Source: Larimichthys crocea
Taxonomy: Eukaryota; Chordata; Actinopteri; Sciaenidae
Assembly: GCF_000972845.2 (NCBI RefSeq)
Contig: NC_040013.1
Span: 1,170,792 to 1,234,791 of the forward strand
DNA: 64,000 nucleotides
Direction: 5' to 3'
The notes beneath the pieces are model-generated. The model made no database searches. It saw nothing but the letters and a program-made list of their open reading frames with translations, and was not told where the DNA came from. Position 1 is the first letter of the stretch. Each line of letters starts with the position of its first letter. This document shows positions 1-14,230 of the stretch, piece by piece. The position numbers and the translations under genes are program-made.

Positions 1-187
1 TCCCCGCAGACTGTCTAAAACCTGGACGTAGTCTCCGTGACGTCCCCGCAGACTGTCTAAAACTGGACGTAGTCTCTGTGACGTCCCCGCAGACTGTCTA
101 AAACCTGGACGTAGTCTCCGTGACGTCCCCACAGACTGTCTAAAACCTGGACGTAGTCTCCGTGACGTCCCCGCAGACTGTCTAAAG
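1..187. repeat. 42-bp minisatellite (edge-truncated)
   Basis: Tandem copies begin at 1, 43, 84, 126 and 168 (period 42, one copy is 41), and the last copy is broken off near 187. The array probably continues to the left of the window. The same unit recurs in the opposite orientation at 13787-13998. Confidence 0.92.
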
Positions 188-1130
188 GCGTCTGGACCAC
201 CGGGAAGAAGAAAAGGAGGTTTACAGGCCCAATGTCGTGCCAGAACAGGAGCTGGACAATACATAAGCTATAAGTAACTTATCCACTCACAGTGTTTTGG
301 TGGTGAGTCTGGATGAATCAGCTGACGTTAGCCACCCAAGACAGGATGTTGATACGTTAGCTAGCTAGTTAGCATTAGCCAGCTAAGACCATGATATGAC
401 AACATGTTTCACATGTTTAGCAGTGATGTTAGCTTTGACTTTGGACTCTGCGTCGTAGTGTGTGCCGCTTGTTTGTTGATGTTACTCCATTTCTAAGCTA
501 ACATTAGCAAAGGCTCAGCAGCTTCTACGGACATGATGGCAGAGGAGAAGAGAGTGAAGAGGACGCTGACGGAGGAAGCTAAGAAGAGAAAAGAGTGACT
601 GATCAAGTAGCCGCTGCATGCTAATGTAAACTGCTGCAAACTGTAGCTGCTGTTAGCTAATGCTAGTAAGCTGTTATTCTCTGGACTGGGAGCTCAGAGC
701 AGGAGCCTTTAATACACCAGTGTCATGCCAGAACTGGAGCTGGAAGAGCTGGCAATGCAACCAGGCTCAGCAGCTTCTATGGACATCGCTAATGGCAGAG
801 GCTAAGCGAAACAAGAGTAAACTAAGAAGAGGAAAGAGTGACTGATCAAGTAGCCGCTGAGCTAACGGGAACTCAGAGCAGGAGCCTTCAATGCACCAGT
901 GTCGTGCCAGAACAGGAGCTGGACAAAGTGGGCTCAGCAGCTTCTATGGACATGATGGCAGAGGAGGAGAGAGTGAAGAGGACGCTGACGGAGGAAGCTA
1001 AGAAGAGAAAAGGAGAGAGTGAGCGAGCAAGAAGCCGCCGGACAAGAGTAAATGTGGGACTGACTTTTAGTGGTTGGTGAGAGCTTGGTGAAATAAAAGG
1101 CTGAAAGACAGACGCCGAGCTGGGCTGACT
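188..1130 (+). repeat. Composite dispersed repeat with repeated ORF-like module
   Basis: This stretch holds TTAGC-rich DNA plus partial duplicates of a module that reads as a basic, Glu/Lys/Arg-rich peptide. The best copy is at 940-1077 (MAEEERVKRTLTEEAKKRK and a following RTRVNVG motif). Shorter copies lie at 530-600 and 770-845. Each is preceded by a version of 'gtgccagaacaggagctgg'. Related blocks are at 12600-13400 (same strand) and at 25090-25925, 38450-38870 and 40320-41460 (opposite strand). No intact gene is present. I infer a degraded repeat family carrying a piece of coding sequence. The family name is unknown to me. Confidence 0.7.
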
Positions 1131-1369
1131 GCTGCTGGACTAGGCAGTGATATCAGCTGCTGCTGGTTCTGGTTCTGGTTCTGGGCTGACTGCTGCTGGA
1201 CTAGTCAGTGATATCAGCTGCTGCTGCAGGTTTGAAGGTCCCTTTACTGCCCCCCTTTATTCTCAATGTAATACTGCCCGTCTACCAACATTAAAACCAA
1301 ATTAATCCATTCTCAAGTTAATTTGATTGCAGAGTGTAATGGCAGCAGAAAGATGAGCTAATTCTGCAG

Positions 1370-1372
<3 letters not shown>

Positions 1373-1418
<46 letters not shown>
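1373..1418. repeat. (TG)n microsatellite
   Basis: Uninterrupted TG dinucleotide run of about 23 units. Confidence 0.97.
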
Positions 1419-3675
1419 CCCAGTTATGACTTTCAGTCCTGCATTAAACACTCCTGCAGATTTCTTCCTCCTGACCAAAAAACAGACTGAACTGAACTCT
1501 GAGTTTGAAATCCAGCTGCTGGCTCTGCTCATTGCTGCATGTTCGTCTGCTCTCCTGCAGGTTACCTGGTGTGTCGGCCTGTTTATTCTCTCCCCCGCTA
1601 AGGAAACACGGCTCCAAGAGGATGTCGGTGCAGAAAAACATGGAGCAGGGTATCATGGGAATGAAGAAGTGAAGGGAAGGGAAGCCAGCTGAGGTCTGTT
1701 TATGTATCATCTGTTGTTTTTCTGACTGTCATGAAGTTTTTTTGGGGTCTATATTTATCCGACGTTTGCTCACTCCGAGCTGGAAAATGTTACTCTGCCT
1801 TTCAGGTGAGCCAGGTAAAAATACTGTGACTGAACAAAGAGCTTACCCATTAGTTTGAATTGAGAAGGAAACGTTGATGAAAGCCTCCACCTGTGCACAA
1901 TGCATGTCACCAGCAAATATTCCATATTATACAAAACGTTGTACAGACATTCACGATGAGGCCTGATGACTGATGTCAACTGATATTCATGTTCCCAGGA
2001 TGATACACCCTAACAGCTTTAACGTGAGCTGAAACTGTGAACACGTGAACATTAGAACTGCTTAACGTCGGCATGTTAGCGTCAGACTTTCTTTTCTGTG
2101 CTGGTTTTCTTGTTGGAAGATGAAACGTTTCCACTTGGCTGTAACTTCTAGTTTTGGTGTCACTCACTCTGAGAGATTGGCTCGTAATTTTCCATAAAAG
2201 AGAAATACGTTATATAAGAGGCAACGCAGCCCACAATGCACAGCGGCCTCGTGACACGCTGTGGTTCGAGCTCGCCGTCACATGTCGAGATGCATTCAGG
2301 GGCAAAGCAGGGACTCTCTAACTGAAGCTGAAGCACACGTGACGGGCTGACGGAGGGAAGTTGGTCCAGCGCTCCCAAAAAAAACAAAATAATTTATGCC
2401 AACACGATGCTAAATCAGTGCTGGCGTGTGGCGGGCCTCCCAGATTGATGATACGTAACAGTGAAAGTGTATTCAAGGGTGGATTTTTCCATTAAGTCTT
2501 CAGTCTGAGTTAAAGCCAGAGAACAAAAGAACCACTTCCAACCTCAGAGTCCGAACCAACGCGGAGAAACATCAAGTGCCACTACTCACTGTCAGCATAC
2601 TCACACTATACTTACTCCTCCCGCAGTTTTACACAAAGAAGGTATCAAAACGACCGGCTCGGCTGGGAATGCTGCGCTGTGACTTTTCTAAGAGTTTCAT
2701 GAAACGGTTTTGCCAAAAATCACCAAAAACCAGTTTACAATGGGTGTGTATTGGTAGAATGTTCCAGAGCTAGAGTGGAGAGGGAGAGAAACATTTGTCC
2801 AAAAATACATTTGCAAACGGCTCTCGTGGCCACAAATGTCACGCTACAGAAATAATTCCTACATAGAAACGTAGGAAAATTCGTGGGCTACGCAGCGATA
2901 TCACTGCTGAAGCTGTCAGACTTATAGTTTTGGCGGGAGACGCACTGATGCTCCAGGATCACCCACCGACAGCCCCATCTACTCCCATGTAAACTGGAGA
3001 GGAGAAATTTCCCAAAGGAGCACGGGGCACCTGTTCTTTCTCTCTCTCCCCAGGTCACATTTTTTAACTTCACACACTGAAATTCAGCATTCACATGGTC
3101 GACAAGATGAGGATGCTCACGGTCATTTGGGCTTTTTGATACCACCTACCGTTTGGCATTAGTGTCCACTAGTTGGAGGGGCTTCATTTAGAGATTTTCT
3201 GTGTCTCTCAGCAGTCACTCACACACAGACAGAGCACAGCTGCAGTTAATTGCTCTGACCTGACTCGGCAACCTCAAACCTGCCTTTCACTGACTTTATG
3301 GAAGTCTCTGTGCTGCTGCAGAGTCAGTAATAATGTCTGTCAGACACATTTATTTACACAGTTTATAGTTATCATCATCACGGCGTGTCTATCACATGAC
3401 CTGGGTTCAGTTTAAGCTTCTGTTCACTCAATCGGTGACACTCTAAACTTGCTTAAATGCGATCTGACAGCTGATCGGGACGGACGGGATGAAAAACAAA
3501 ACATGAAAATATGTAACGCTGAAGTCGACCTCGTGTGAAACACTTTGTGCTTCATCACACTGCTACGACGTCTCCAGCTGGACAAAACAGTGAGTCAGTC
3601 AGCACGAGCTGAGAGCGATGCAGGCGCTGCCAACTTTACTTCTTTGTTGATTATTAAGAAACGTCTGTCAGATAG

Positions 3676-3676
<1 letters not shown>

Positions 3677-3715
<39 letters not shown>
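3677..3715. repeat. (TG)n microsatellite
   Basis: Uninterrupted TG run of about 19 units, 100 bp upstream of a family A dispersed repeat. Confidence 0.97.
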
Positions 3716-3719
<4 letters not shown>

Positions 3720-3814
3720 AGAGGCTAAACATTCACAACACAAGAAGTTTAAGAGTTTGTAGGTGGTGTTTAGTGATGAGGCAACCAACCAGCAACCTCC
3801 ATGAAGCCAATGAG

Positions 3815-3946
3815 GAACTGCAGTTCCTCTAACGTCCACCTGAGGCTGGCTCCAGCAGTGAGTCAGTCTCCATAAGTCCCCATGTCCAAATGTCCAACTT
3901 CACAGCAGAAATAAACATGTTTACAGCCTGGTACAAAAAACAGTTT
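3815..3946 (+). repeat. Dispersed repeat family A, partial copy
   Basis: First member in this window of a ~290-bp family that recurs at 8461, 11653, 22919, 28488, 28596(-), 35260, 46225(-), 46717(-), 50804 and 53341. It starts at 'gcagttcctctaacgtccac' and is cut off after the 'ggtacaaaaaacagttt' motif, so only the first ~130 bp are present. No protein-coding capacity is apparent. I do not recognise terminal repeats that would assign it to a class. Confidence 0.9.
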
Positions 3947-4590
3947 ACACTGTCTGTTATTTACAGAGACCACCATGAGCAAACACTCGGTGACGGTGAC
4001 GAGGAAGAGGCAGAAACCTCGAGCAGAACCCGGATCATCGTACAGATAAATGTCAGCGCCTCGTTGCAATTTGGTGAAGAAGACGAAGAAAAGTGATTGT
4101 ACATAGAAGAGCGCTAACGAAGTATCCGAACGGAGACAGCTCGTGTTACCGGTCACAGAAATGCTAATAAAGTTTTTTATTTGCCATCGTTTAATATTCA
4201 TCAGGGTTTACGATGGACGAGTTCGGACTCGCACAGTTTTGTCCTCACGTGGACGGACTCACCTCATTTGTTTATAACGGACAAGTTAATTTGATCTCGG
4301 GCTTTCGTGAAGGACTAGGTTATCGTGTAATATTGAAGTTAATGATGCTGTCAATCAACGCTGACCTCAATTTAAATCGGAGGTTTGGAGGTCGGCTTTC
4401 ATTTCTTTTCTCCCCCCTCGGCTGCAGAGAGTTTCCTGCAGGTCGACCATCAGCCGGCGACGCAAACTCGTCGTAAATAAAAACATCGAGAGTCAAACTC
4501 GACAAGAAGAACATCAGAGACGAGCATTAGCACGTCATAACGAGAATAATAAAATCATGAAAACATCAATGAGACACTCGGATGTGTTAG
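3947..4590. other. Intergenic, no gene seen
   Basis: Single-copy-looking sequence between a family A repeat and a microsatellite cluster. I find no supported exon on either strand. Confidence 0.5.
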
Positions 4591-4593
4591 ATT

Positions 4594-4598
<5 letters not shown>

Positions 4599-4656
<58 letters not shown>

Positions 4657-4728
4657 CAACACACTGCTGCTGCTGCTGCTGCTAACTTTGTTAAATGTAT
4701 TCCACCTCCTCACCGGAGAGGACATCTG

Positions 4729-4789
<61 letters not shown>

Positions 4790-4913
4790 AGCAGCCGGAG
4801 AGGTGCTTAACACCACACACAGGTCTGAGGTCTGATGTGCATTTGTGCTAATGAATCTCTCTGCAACGCTTTAACTCGCCATGAAATCAGACTGAGTGTG
4901 TGTGTGTGAGTGT

Positions 4914-4949
<36 letters not shown>
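4599..4949. repeat. Cluster of three CA/TG microsatellites
   Basis: CA runs lie at about 4599-4652 and 4734-4788, and a TG run interrupted by 'GAG' variants lies at 4896-4949. All three fall within 350 bp. A short CTG run (4668-4682) sits between the first two. Confidence 0.95.
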
Positions 4950-4952
<3 letters not shown>

Positions 4953-5279
4953 ACAGCGAACATGCAGCATGATGACCTCTAATTAACAACATGTCTGATT
5001 ATTTCTCTGAAGGTGTCGGACAAACAAACACTTGAGTCACGTGAACTTTGGAAGCATTTCACGTCTCTACGATTCAAACGACTCGTCCAGATCTACAAAC
5101 TAAAACTTTCTGAACTTCGTACCGTCTCCGGTACAACGGTCTGTTTTTATCATCAACACGACGTCCGCTACATCTCTGTCAGAGAGCGTCTTTGACGTTA
5201 ACGCGTGATACACAATTGGAAGTTTCATGTTTGTTAGTCGTCAGTCCGTGAAGGTTCTCAGTCGTCTTATTTTCATCAT
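4950..5279. other. Intergenic, no gene seen
   Basis: No recognisable gene or repeat between the microsatellite cluster and the LINE remnant. Confidence 0.5.
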
Positions 5280-5720
5280 ACTACGGAGAATGAGACTGCA
5301 GATGCAAGCGGCTGAAATGAGCCTTAGAGATCAGGTGAGGAGCTCGGAGAAGAGCCGAAAAGGAGCCAGCTGAGGTGGTTCAGGCCTCCTGGGTGCCTTC
5401 CTCTGGAGGTGGACCCCGGGGCAGCCCCAGAACCTGCTGGAGGGACTGTATGGACCACCAAGCCTGGGGAACGCCTCAAAGAATGAGATCGCAGATACAA
5501 ACAGCCGGAATGAGCCTCCACCACCGGGTGGTTGGGCTTGGGCATCCAGAGGGAGCTCGGAGCTAGCTGACTGAGATGCTTTTCTTTGGAGGTGTTCTAG
5601 GCCAGTAGATGGAGATCCCAGGGGAGACCCAGAACCTGCTGGAGGGACTTTATAACCTGGGAACACCTCGGGATCCTCCAAGAGGAGCTGGATTGCGTTG
5701 CTGGGATGTCTAGAGCGCCT
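5280..5720 (+). mobile_element. Degraded LINE 3' end (RT C-terminal region)
   Basis: Frames fragmented by stops and indels still show peptides typical of the C-terminal end of teleost non-LTR retrotransposon ORF2: a QAAEMSLRD-like motif near 5300, then a block corresponding to the 'evfqa...gRPRTrWrDY..LawerLGi' region (5395-5490), which appears again at 5580-5690. The two successive copies of the second block suggest an internal duplication or two insertions. Related fragments occur at 6980-7350 (minus), 14040-14230 (plus) and 60865-60960 (plus). The exact LINE clade cannot be assigned by eye. Confidence 0.65.
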
Positions 5721-5989
5721 AAACCAACAGTTGGAAAACAGTTGGATGGACGACACACAAGGTGAAAAGGGTTCAGTCCTCGTCTAAGTTATTAGCTGCG
5801 TCTCCAATTAGCAGAAAGCGTTTTGTAATTAAAGTTCTGCACATGTGACCGGACTCGGAGTAAATCTGTTTCTATAGATTTCCTCCAGCACGGCTCGGCG
5901 GGTCGGCGTCGACGCTGCAAACTCTGAGTGTGAATTTTGATGAAGACTTTGAACCTGCGATGGTCTTCCTGTGCACATTATTAAGAAAG

Positions 5990-6024
<35 letters not shown>

Positions 6025-6979
6025 GCTGCAGTGGCTTGCCGTCCGCCCACAGATCATCCTCCTGCAAAGTTAGTTCAGAAAATATTAAGGTGGAAAAAAA
6101 AAATCCCACCGTCTGCGCCGAAGGCGATCCTTGTACTTGGGCAGAATTTGCAAGCGTTAATAAGGTGAGGCGATGCTGCTCGCAGATAATAACAGAGAGG
6201 AAGGTGGAGCATCGAACTGACGGATACAAATGCTGTCTGAAAGGCTCGACTAAAAATAATTACAATTTCTTAACTTTACTCATTTTTCAAGCTGACAGGG
6301 TCAGAGGAATCACGACGTTAACAGTCTGATGAGCAACCCACTTTTTAAGAAGTAACAATCGAGGCCACGAGCAGCAGCAGCAGCTTTAATCAGGCACTGA
6401 GCTGTTTCCCTCCTGCTCATATTCAACCCTACAGACCCGATCGATGTTTCCCGGGGACGGATCCAGCAGCTTGTTTGGTTTGTGGAAACGATCAGAAGAC
6501 CGAGCTTCCATCACATGAAGACGCCTCGCGCTGCATCGCATGTCGTCAATCCTCGTTTTTCTCGGCCGTCTTCTTGTTTGATGGGATCGAAAATTACCGT
6601 AACTTTGCAGAAACAGCACGGCAATGATCCTCGAGTCGACTCCTCGTCTATCACGCCTGATGATTTTGTGAAAAATGGGCGTCTGGCTGACTCCAACACA
6701 GAACCGGGCTTTTAAATGGATTGGCTGTTGCACAACGCCGTGCATCATTTTGTAAGTGCTGATATGAAAAATCACTGAGGTGGGTTCTCGTGGATAATCG
6801 AGCATGTCGCTGTGAGGATGCTGGAGAAGAACACGTATGTTATTATAGATCAGAGGGTGCCAAACATAAGGTCCGCAGACCAGAGCCGGACCTCTAGAGG
6901 TGTTTCAGCTCTGGTTCTTCAGCAAACCATTTTAAAGCTGAACCCCTGAAGTTAAGGTCGTCAATGAGAAGGTTCGGTT
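5721..6979. other. Intergenic, no gene seen
   Basis: Contains a (TG)n run at about 5993-6022. I find no supported coding exon; the longest open frames lack recognisable motifs. Confidence 0.5.
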
Positions 6980-7350
6980 CCTTCCAGTCCTTCTGCGGTG
7001 GCAGAGGGTTCAGAAGCTCCTCCTGGAGGATCCTTAGGCGTTCCCAGGCTTGATGGTCCATACAGTTCCTCTAACAGGTTCTGGGTCTCCAGGGCCCAGG
7101 AGGCCTGAACCACCTCAGCTGGGCCGAGCTCATTTCGGCCGCTTGTATCCACAATCTCATTCTTCAAGATGTTCCCAGGCTTGGTGGTCCATATAGTCCC
7201 CCTAGCAGGTTCTGGGGCTGCCCTGGAGTCTCCACACCTCCAAAGGAAGGTGTCCAGGAGAGGCCTGAACCACGGAGCCAGCTCCGGATGTCTAAGGCTC
7301 ATTTCGGCTGCTTGTATCCGCGATCTCGTTCTTGCGGTCACTACCCAAAG
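6980..7350 (-). mobile_element. Degraded LINE 3' end, minus strand
   Basis: On the minus strand, frames read RIQAAEMSLR followed by two successive versions of the LINE block that ends in 'LLEELYGPSSLGTP'. This is the same family as 5280-5720 in the opposite orientation. It is broken by frame changes and clearly not functional. Confidence 0.65.
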
Positions 7351-8303
7351 CTCATGAAGTAGCTGGGCTGGAGGGTCGAGAGCTTCAGCTTCAGGTTCAG
7401 CTCCGGTCTGGTACAACACCCACAGTACTGCTGACACCGCACCGACCATCTCTCACTCCATTCCAAGACCTTGAGATACTTGAACTCCTTCGGTTGGGGC
7501 AGCAACCATTCAATAAAACCGAAACACCTCCTCGTGCATCAGGAGAGGTTCACCATGTGAAACGACGTCCTGGTCACCGACCCTGACCTAGACGTCTTCA
7601 CAGATCCAGCTGCCCCAGATTTGACCTCCTTGAAGACAGAGGAACCTTCACAGACTAACAAACATGGAACTCAGGCCGCCTCCTGCTCCGAGCTGCAGGA
7701 AGTCTCGGCTCCGTTACCTCTGATGGGCTGTTGATCTTCTTTCTAGCAGAAGCGTTTAACGCTCCCCATGCCACATTCTCACACGAAGGCTTCGAGATTG
7801 ATAAGCCGACTGTCTCACCTCCAGCTTCTCCGGGCACTCTGAGAAATGACTCAGCTACCCAAAGACCACGTGACGTCAGCGGAGACTTCCAACAAGTTAC
7901 CAGATGATTTATGGCTCCGCGTCGGATACAGGAACCGAGCTGTGTGGCAGCTGGAGATAAAACTCTGACTGTGAGCTGAGCTGACAGACGCAACGAAGAA
8001 GAGCCACGTCTGCTGCACTCTACAACGTGTCCGGGTAAGTCGGACACAAGGTGCAGCAGCAGCAGCAGCAGCAAAGACTCAATGACACAACGTCTTTCCC
8101 AGCCGCTCATCACACGTGAACACACAGAGCTGCAGGACAAAGGAGACAGACTGAGCATGAGCTGAATGATTGGTCCGTCTCAATCACTCGTGCAAACTTT
8201 GACTGAAGGAGCATAATGCAGTTTGTTACTGCAGCAGGGCACAGGAGCCCAAATGCATAATTTATCTTCTTACTTTGGCTGCAGGCCTTTTTCTTTAAAG
8301 GTC

Positions 8304-8339
<36 letters not shown>

Positions 8340-8460
8340 TTTAAGTTTGCAGATTGCAACCTCACGCCTCACCCTCTCCTTCCAAATTATCAATTATCAA
8401 TCACTCATAAAAAAAACGGCATTTCTCTTTCAGTGATGGGAAATTAAGCCAACAACAGGA
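7351..8460. other. Intergenic, no gene seen
   Basis: A minus-strand open frame spans 7655-8158 (167 codons), but it has low-complexity leucine/serine stretches, no recognisable domain and no splice context, so I do not call it a gene. A (TG)n run lies at 8308-8338. Confidence 0.5.
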
Positions 8461-8734
8461 AACTGCAGTTCCTCTAACGTCCACTTGAGGCTGGCTCCAG
8501 AAGTGAGTCAGTCTCCATAAGTCCCCATGTCCAAATGTCCAACTTCACAGCAGAAATAAACATGTTTACAGCCTGGTACAAAAAACAGTTTTGGTCTCTG
8601 TAGCTAATTTCCCCGTTCATGACAACTGTACTGAGGGTGAATTTATATACAACTCACCTGTTCACATTATATTAAGGCTTAAAGTTATGCAGGATTAAGA
8701 GCGGGGACGCTTTGACTGACAGGTGGTTGTGGTT
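8461..8734 (+). repeat. Dispersed repeat family A, near full copy
   Basis: Runs from the 'gcagttcctctaacgtccac' end through 'tgacaactgtactgagggtg' to the 'ctttgactgacaggtgg' end. It closely matches the copies at 11653-11940 and 22919-23225. It lies downstream of (3' to) the minus-strand LRRTM gene. Confidence 0.92.
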
Positions 8735-9106
8735 ACTAACGAACCAGGCTCATTATAAGACACAATGATTCATATTTTCAGGTCATTAAACGCTGATGAA
8801 TATGTTGACACTCCGGACCTTTAAGGCGGGAAATGATGATGAATATTTACATATTTTAAACACAAATATCAAAACTCACTTTGCATGTTTGCTGGCAAAC
8901 ACACGGGATGAGGAGGAAGAGGTCGGCCTGCACGGCGACTCGATCAAAGACACGGATTCATCTTCATATTTTAAAACATGTGGAACAAGCCGCCGTGCGA
9001 TGACCTTTACTTCCTCATCCTGGAAACAAAAACAGACATTTTTCTCTGCAGATTGTTAGAAAATTTACCTCTCATGCCTCGCAGTGGAAATTGGATTTTT
9101 GGAGGG

Positions 9107-10888
<1,782 letters not shown>

Positions 10889-11460
10889 GTTTGCGCCTCT
10901 TCTCCTCATGTGCACGCGTCCCGGCTCCACATGTTCACTCGGTCCAAACAGTTGGACACGCACCCACCTCCACCTCCACCTTCTCCACCCTCCCCAGGAC
11001 TCCCCCTCGTCCCTTTCACGGGGAACGCACGCACTCTGCGCCGGCGTACCGGCGGCGGGCTCCGCTTTGCGCACGGCCGCCGCACACCTGTCGGAGACGT
11101 GAGGAGCTCCGGGAGGTACGCAGCATCCAGCTCTGCGTGGAGGAAATGCAGCTCTACGGACGGATGGAGGAGGAGGAGGAGGAGGAGGAGGAGGAGGACC
11201 GGAGACACATTTCAAACACCGACTCAGCCGAGGTGAAATCTGGTTAAAGTGGCAGCAAAGACGGAGCAGAGCTCTGAATCCGACAAGTTGGATGAGGTGG
11301 AGGAGAGGTGGAGGAGAGGTGGAGGAGAGGTGGAGGAGCTGCTGCTGCTGAGCGAGGCTTCAAGAAGAAATGAGGAACAGCAACAGGAACGAGGCTGGAG
11401 GCTCTGCTGCTGGTTTCAGGACGTGAGATGCCCCCTGCTGGTCCCTCAGTGACTCTGCAG
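10889..11460. promoter_or_regulatory. Presumed 5' region of the minus-strand LRRTM gene
   Basis: This GC-rich sequence lies upstream of the ATG on the minus strand. It contains a pyrimidine/purine-rich (GGA)n tract at about 11165-11200 and GGTGGAGGA repeats near 11295-11340. The start codon context is favourable (A at -3, G at +4). I see no clear TATA box. The transcription start is unknown. Confidence 0.4.

Positions 11461-11463
<3 letters not shown>

Positions 11464-11521
<58 letters not shown>
11464..11521. repeat. (CA)n microsatellite
   Basis: Uninterrupted CA run of about 29 units in the spacer between the two LRRTM genes. Confidence 0.97.
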
Positions 11522-11524
<3 letters not shown>

Positions 11525-11652
11525 CCTGAGCAGGTTTAATGAGACAGGTGAGAGCAGGTAAAGGTGCAAACATCTTAAATCTGTGAATAATCAGTAACTG
11601 TGTTCATATGAAAAACTGAAACTACAACTCCCACCTGTGACTGTGAAGAGAA

Positions 11653-11940
11653 GCTGCAGTTCCTCTAACGTCCACCTGAGGCTGGCTCCAGCAGTGAGTC
11701 AGTCTCCATAAGTCCCCATGTCCAAATGTCCAACTTCACAGCAGAAATAAACATGTTTACAGCCTGGTACAAAAAACAGTTTTGGTCTCTGTAGCTAATT
11801 TCCCCGTTCATGACAACTGTACTGAGGGTGAATTTATATACAACTCACCTGTTCACATTATATTAAGGCTTAAAGTTATGCAGGGTTAAGAGCGGGGACG
11901 CTTTGACTGACGGGTGGGCGTGGTTACAGGCTTCATTCAG
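11653..11940 (+). repeat. Dispersed repeat family A, full-length copy
   Basis: This copy is colinear with 8461-8734 and extends to 'gtggttacaggcttcattcag'. That suggests the complete element is about 290 bp. Confidence 0.93.
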
Positions 11941-12600
11941 GACTTTGCTGATATTATTATAAAACATTGTTTCATAATATAAAATGTAAATATCTGAAGT
12001 GGTTCCTGAATGTCTCAGTTTGGTGCATTCACTGATGAGCTGCTTTAATATCTGTAATTTATCGTCCTGTAACGTGAAGCAGCCTCATGTGGGTTTAATC
12101 AAATGTATTGATTGATTCCCACAAACAGTCGAGCTGTGTCTTTACACGTCAGCTCAGTGTTTCATTGTTTCAGACTCTCAAGGCTTCATAATGGGCCTCT
12201 GAGTCGAGGTCAAAGTCATCACGTCTAATGTGTCCCTCTGCCCCTCCCGTACTTAACGAGTGGCGTAATTACCGGTGATGGACATTAACGAACGTTTGAC
12301 CTCAGATCTCAGAGAGAGTTTGTGACGCAGAAATGGTTGGAAACAAAAATAAAGCTGATGCATTCAGTGCTCCGGCAGCAGCCGCTGATTCGATTCCCAA
12401 CAGTCAGATCAAACTAACGGGAGTTGAAGGACGGGGCACACACACACACACCACACACACACACACACCACACATACACACACCACAGACACACACACAC
12501 ACACACACACCACACACACACACGCACACACACACCAAGGTGAGTAGAAGAATAGTAAATACAAAGTGAGCAGCTCTGATGACTCTGTGATTTACAGAGT
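11941..12600. other. Spacer with CA-rich tract, no gene seen
   Basis: A CA-rich tract with CCA interruptions runs from about 12438 to 12535. The rest has no supported gene. Confidence 0.5.
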
Positions 12601-13400
12601 TTCCTGGTGGACAGTGAAGTAAACTGCTGACAACTGTAGCTGCCGTTAGCTCATGTTAGCTCAGTCTGTTAGCCGGACTGTGAGCTCAGTGTTTGTACCA
12701 CAGGTGTTTTAGAGGTTTACAGTGGAATGCTGATGGGGAGTGGAACCAGTGTCGTGCCAGAACAGGAGCTGGGTGAGAGACTTTGCTCATGGCAGAGGAG
12801 ATATGACTGGAGAGGACGCTGACAGAGGAAGCTAAGAAGGAAAAAAAAGTAATACAAACTGTACTGTACTGAACTGTAGCTGCTGTTAGCTCATGTTAGC
12901 TCAGTTTGTTAGCTGCCACTAGCTAATGTTAGCTTCATTTGTTAGCTGCTGTTAGCTAAAGTTAGCTCAGTTTGTTAGCTGCTGTTAGCTTATGTTAGCT
13001 TTATTTGTTAGCTGCTGTTAGCTAATGTTAGCTCAGTTTGTTAGCTGCTGTTAGCTAATGTTAGATTCATTTGTTAGCTGGTGTTAGCTAATGTTAGCTC
13101 AGTTTGTTAGCTGCTGTTAGCTAATGTTAGCTTCAGTTGTTAGCTGCTGTTAGCTAATGTTAGCTCAGTTTGTTAGCTGCTGTTAGCTGCTGGTAGCTCA
13201 GTGTGTTAGCTGCTATTAGCTGCTGTTAGCTAATGTTAACTCAGTATGTTAGCCGGGCTGTGAGCTCAGTGTTTGTACCACAGGTGTTTTAGAGGTTAAC
13301 AGGCCTGGTGTTGTGCCAGAACAGGAGCTGTAGATAAGTTAGCATCATGGAGCACATTAGCTGCTGGACTCATTTGCTAAGCTACAAATAACTGACGGAC
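12601..13400 (+). repeat. TTAGC minisatellite inside composite repeat
   Basis: About 330 bp (12880-13235) is a tandem array of ~30-36-bp units built from 'gttagctgctgttagctaa' and 'gttagctcagtttg' blocks. It is flanked on both sides by 'gtgtttgtaccacaggtg' and 'gtgccagaacaggagctg' segments, and a degraded MAEE-type module sits at 12790-12850. It has the same architecture as 188-1130 and the minus-strand blocks at 25, 38 and 40 kb. Confidence 0.85.
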
Positions 13401-13786
13401 TTTCAGTGGTTGGTGCTGCTACGTCAGAATCTGCATAATGTTGCTTTAAAGGTGGAGTCTGCTCCGTCAGCATGTGACACATCAAACCTTCATGTTTGAA
13501 TTTCAAAACACTGAGGATCAGCTGATGACAACAGGAGTGTGACAGGTGAGACACACACAGGTAGGAGACATGAGGCCAGAGAAGTCCAGATGGCTGCAAC
13601 ATGAGCGCACGACGTGAGGAGCTGGCAGAGGAGAAGAGTGATGGGACGGCGAGAGGACGGAGTCAGCAGGAGGGGAGGATTCTGGGAATGTGGACAGGTG
13701 AGCATGTGGACGAGGGATCAGGTGACAAGGACAAGAGTGAGAGTATGAGGACATCTGGTGGACAGGTGGAGAATAACAAGTGTCTG

Positions 13787-13998
13787 AGGGGACGTCAGGG
13801 AGACTACGTCCAGGTTTTAGACAGTCTGCAGGGACATCACAGAGACTACGTCCAGGTTTTAGACAGTCTGTGGGGACGTCACAGAGACTACGTCCAGGTT
13901 TTGGACAGTCTGCGGGGACGTCACAGAGACTACGTCCAGGTTTAAGACAGTCTGTGGGGACGTCACAGAGACTACGTCCAGGTTTTGGACAGTCTGTG
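13787..13998. repeat. 42-bp minisatellite, inverted relative to 1-187
   Basis: About five 42-bp units, each containing 'gactacgtccaggtttt', form the reverse complement of the array at the left window edge. All three forward frames stay open because the period is a multiple of three, so the open frames here are not evidence for a gene. Confidence 0.92.
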
Positions 13999-14039
13999 AC
14001 ACGAGCACGTTAAGGAGTAGAGCATTGTGCAAAGTGCCT

Positions 14040-14230
14040 CAACATCTGATCAGGATCCTCCTGGTCTTCATTTGGAGGTGTCCAACTGGAAGGACACCTC
14101 GGGGCAGACCCAGAACCTCCTGGAGAGACTATATCATGTAACCTGGGGACGCCTCAGGATCTCCCAGCAGGATCTGGGATACGTTACTGTGGAGAAGGAC
14201 GTCTGGGATGAACCCGACCTCAGAGACAGA
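14040..14230 (+). mobile_element. LINE 3'-end fragment
   Basis: Degraded segment of the same LINE family as 5280-5720, starting at a 'tttggaggtgt' block and running through 'ggcagacccagaacctcctg' and 'acctggggacgcctcagg'. It is about 190 bp and non-coding. It immediately follows the inverted 42-bp minisatellite. Confidence 0.65.

Larger units (their letters stand above)
1131..3814. other. Intergenic, no gene seen
   Basis: Two adjacent near-copies of a ~60-bp segment lie at about 1120-1225, and a (TG)n array lies at 1373-1418. The remaining 2.4 kb shows only short, uninformative open frames with no domain or splice pattern that I recognise. Confidence 0.6.

Noticed and set aside
5331..5756. 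141-codon minus-strand frame over the LINE remnant
   Set aside because: Antisense to recognisable LINE peptides on the plus strand; no motif of its own.
7655..8158. 167-codon minus-strand open frame
   Set aside because: No domain, no homology recognised, low-complexity Leu/Ser stretches, no exon structure.
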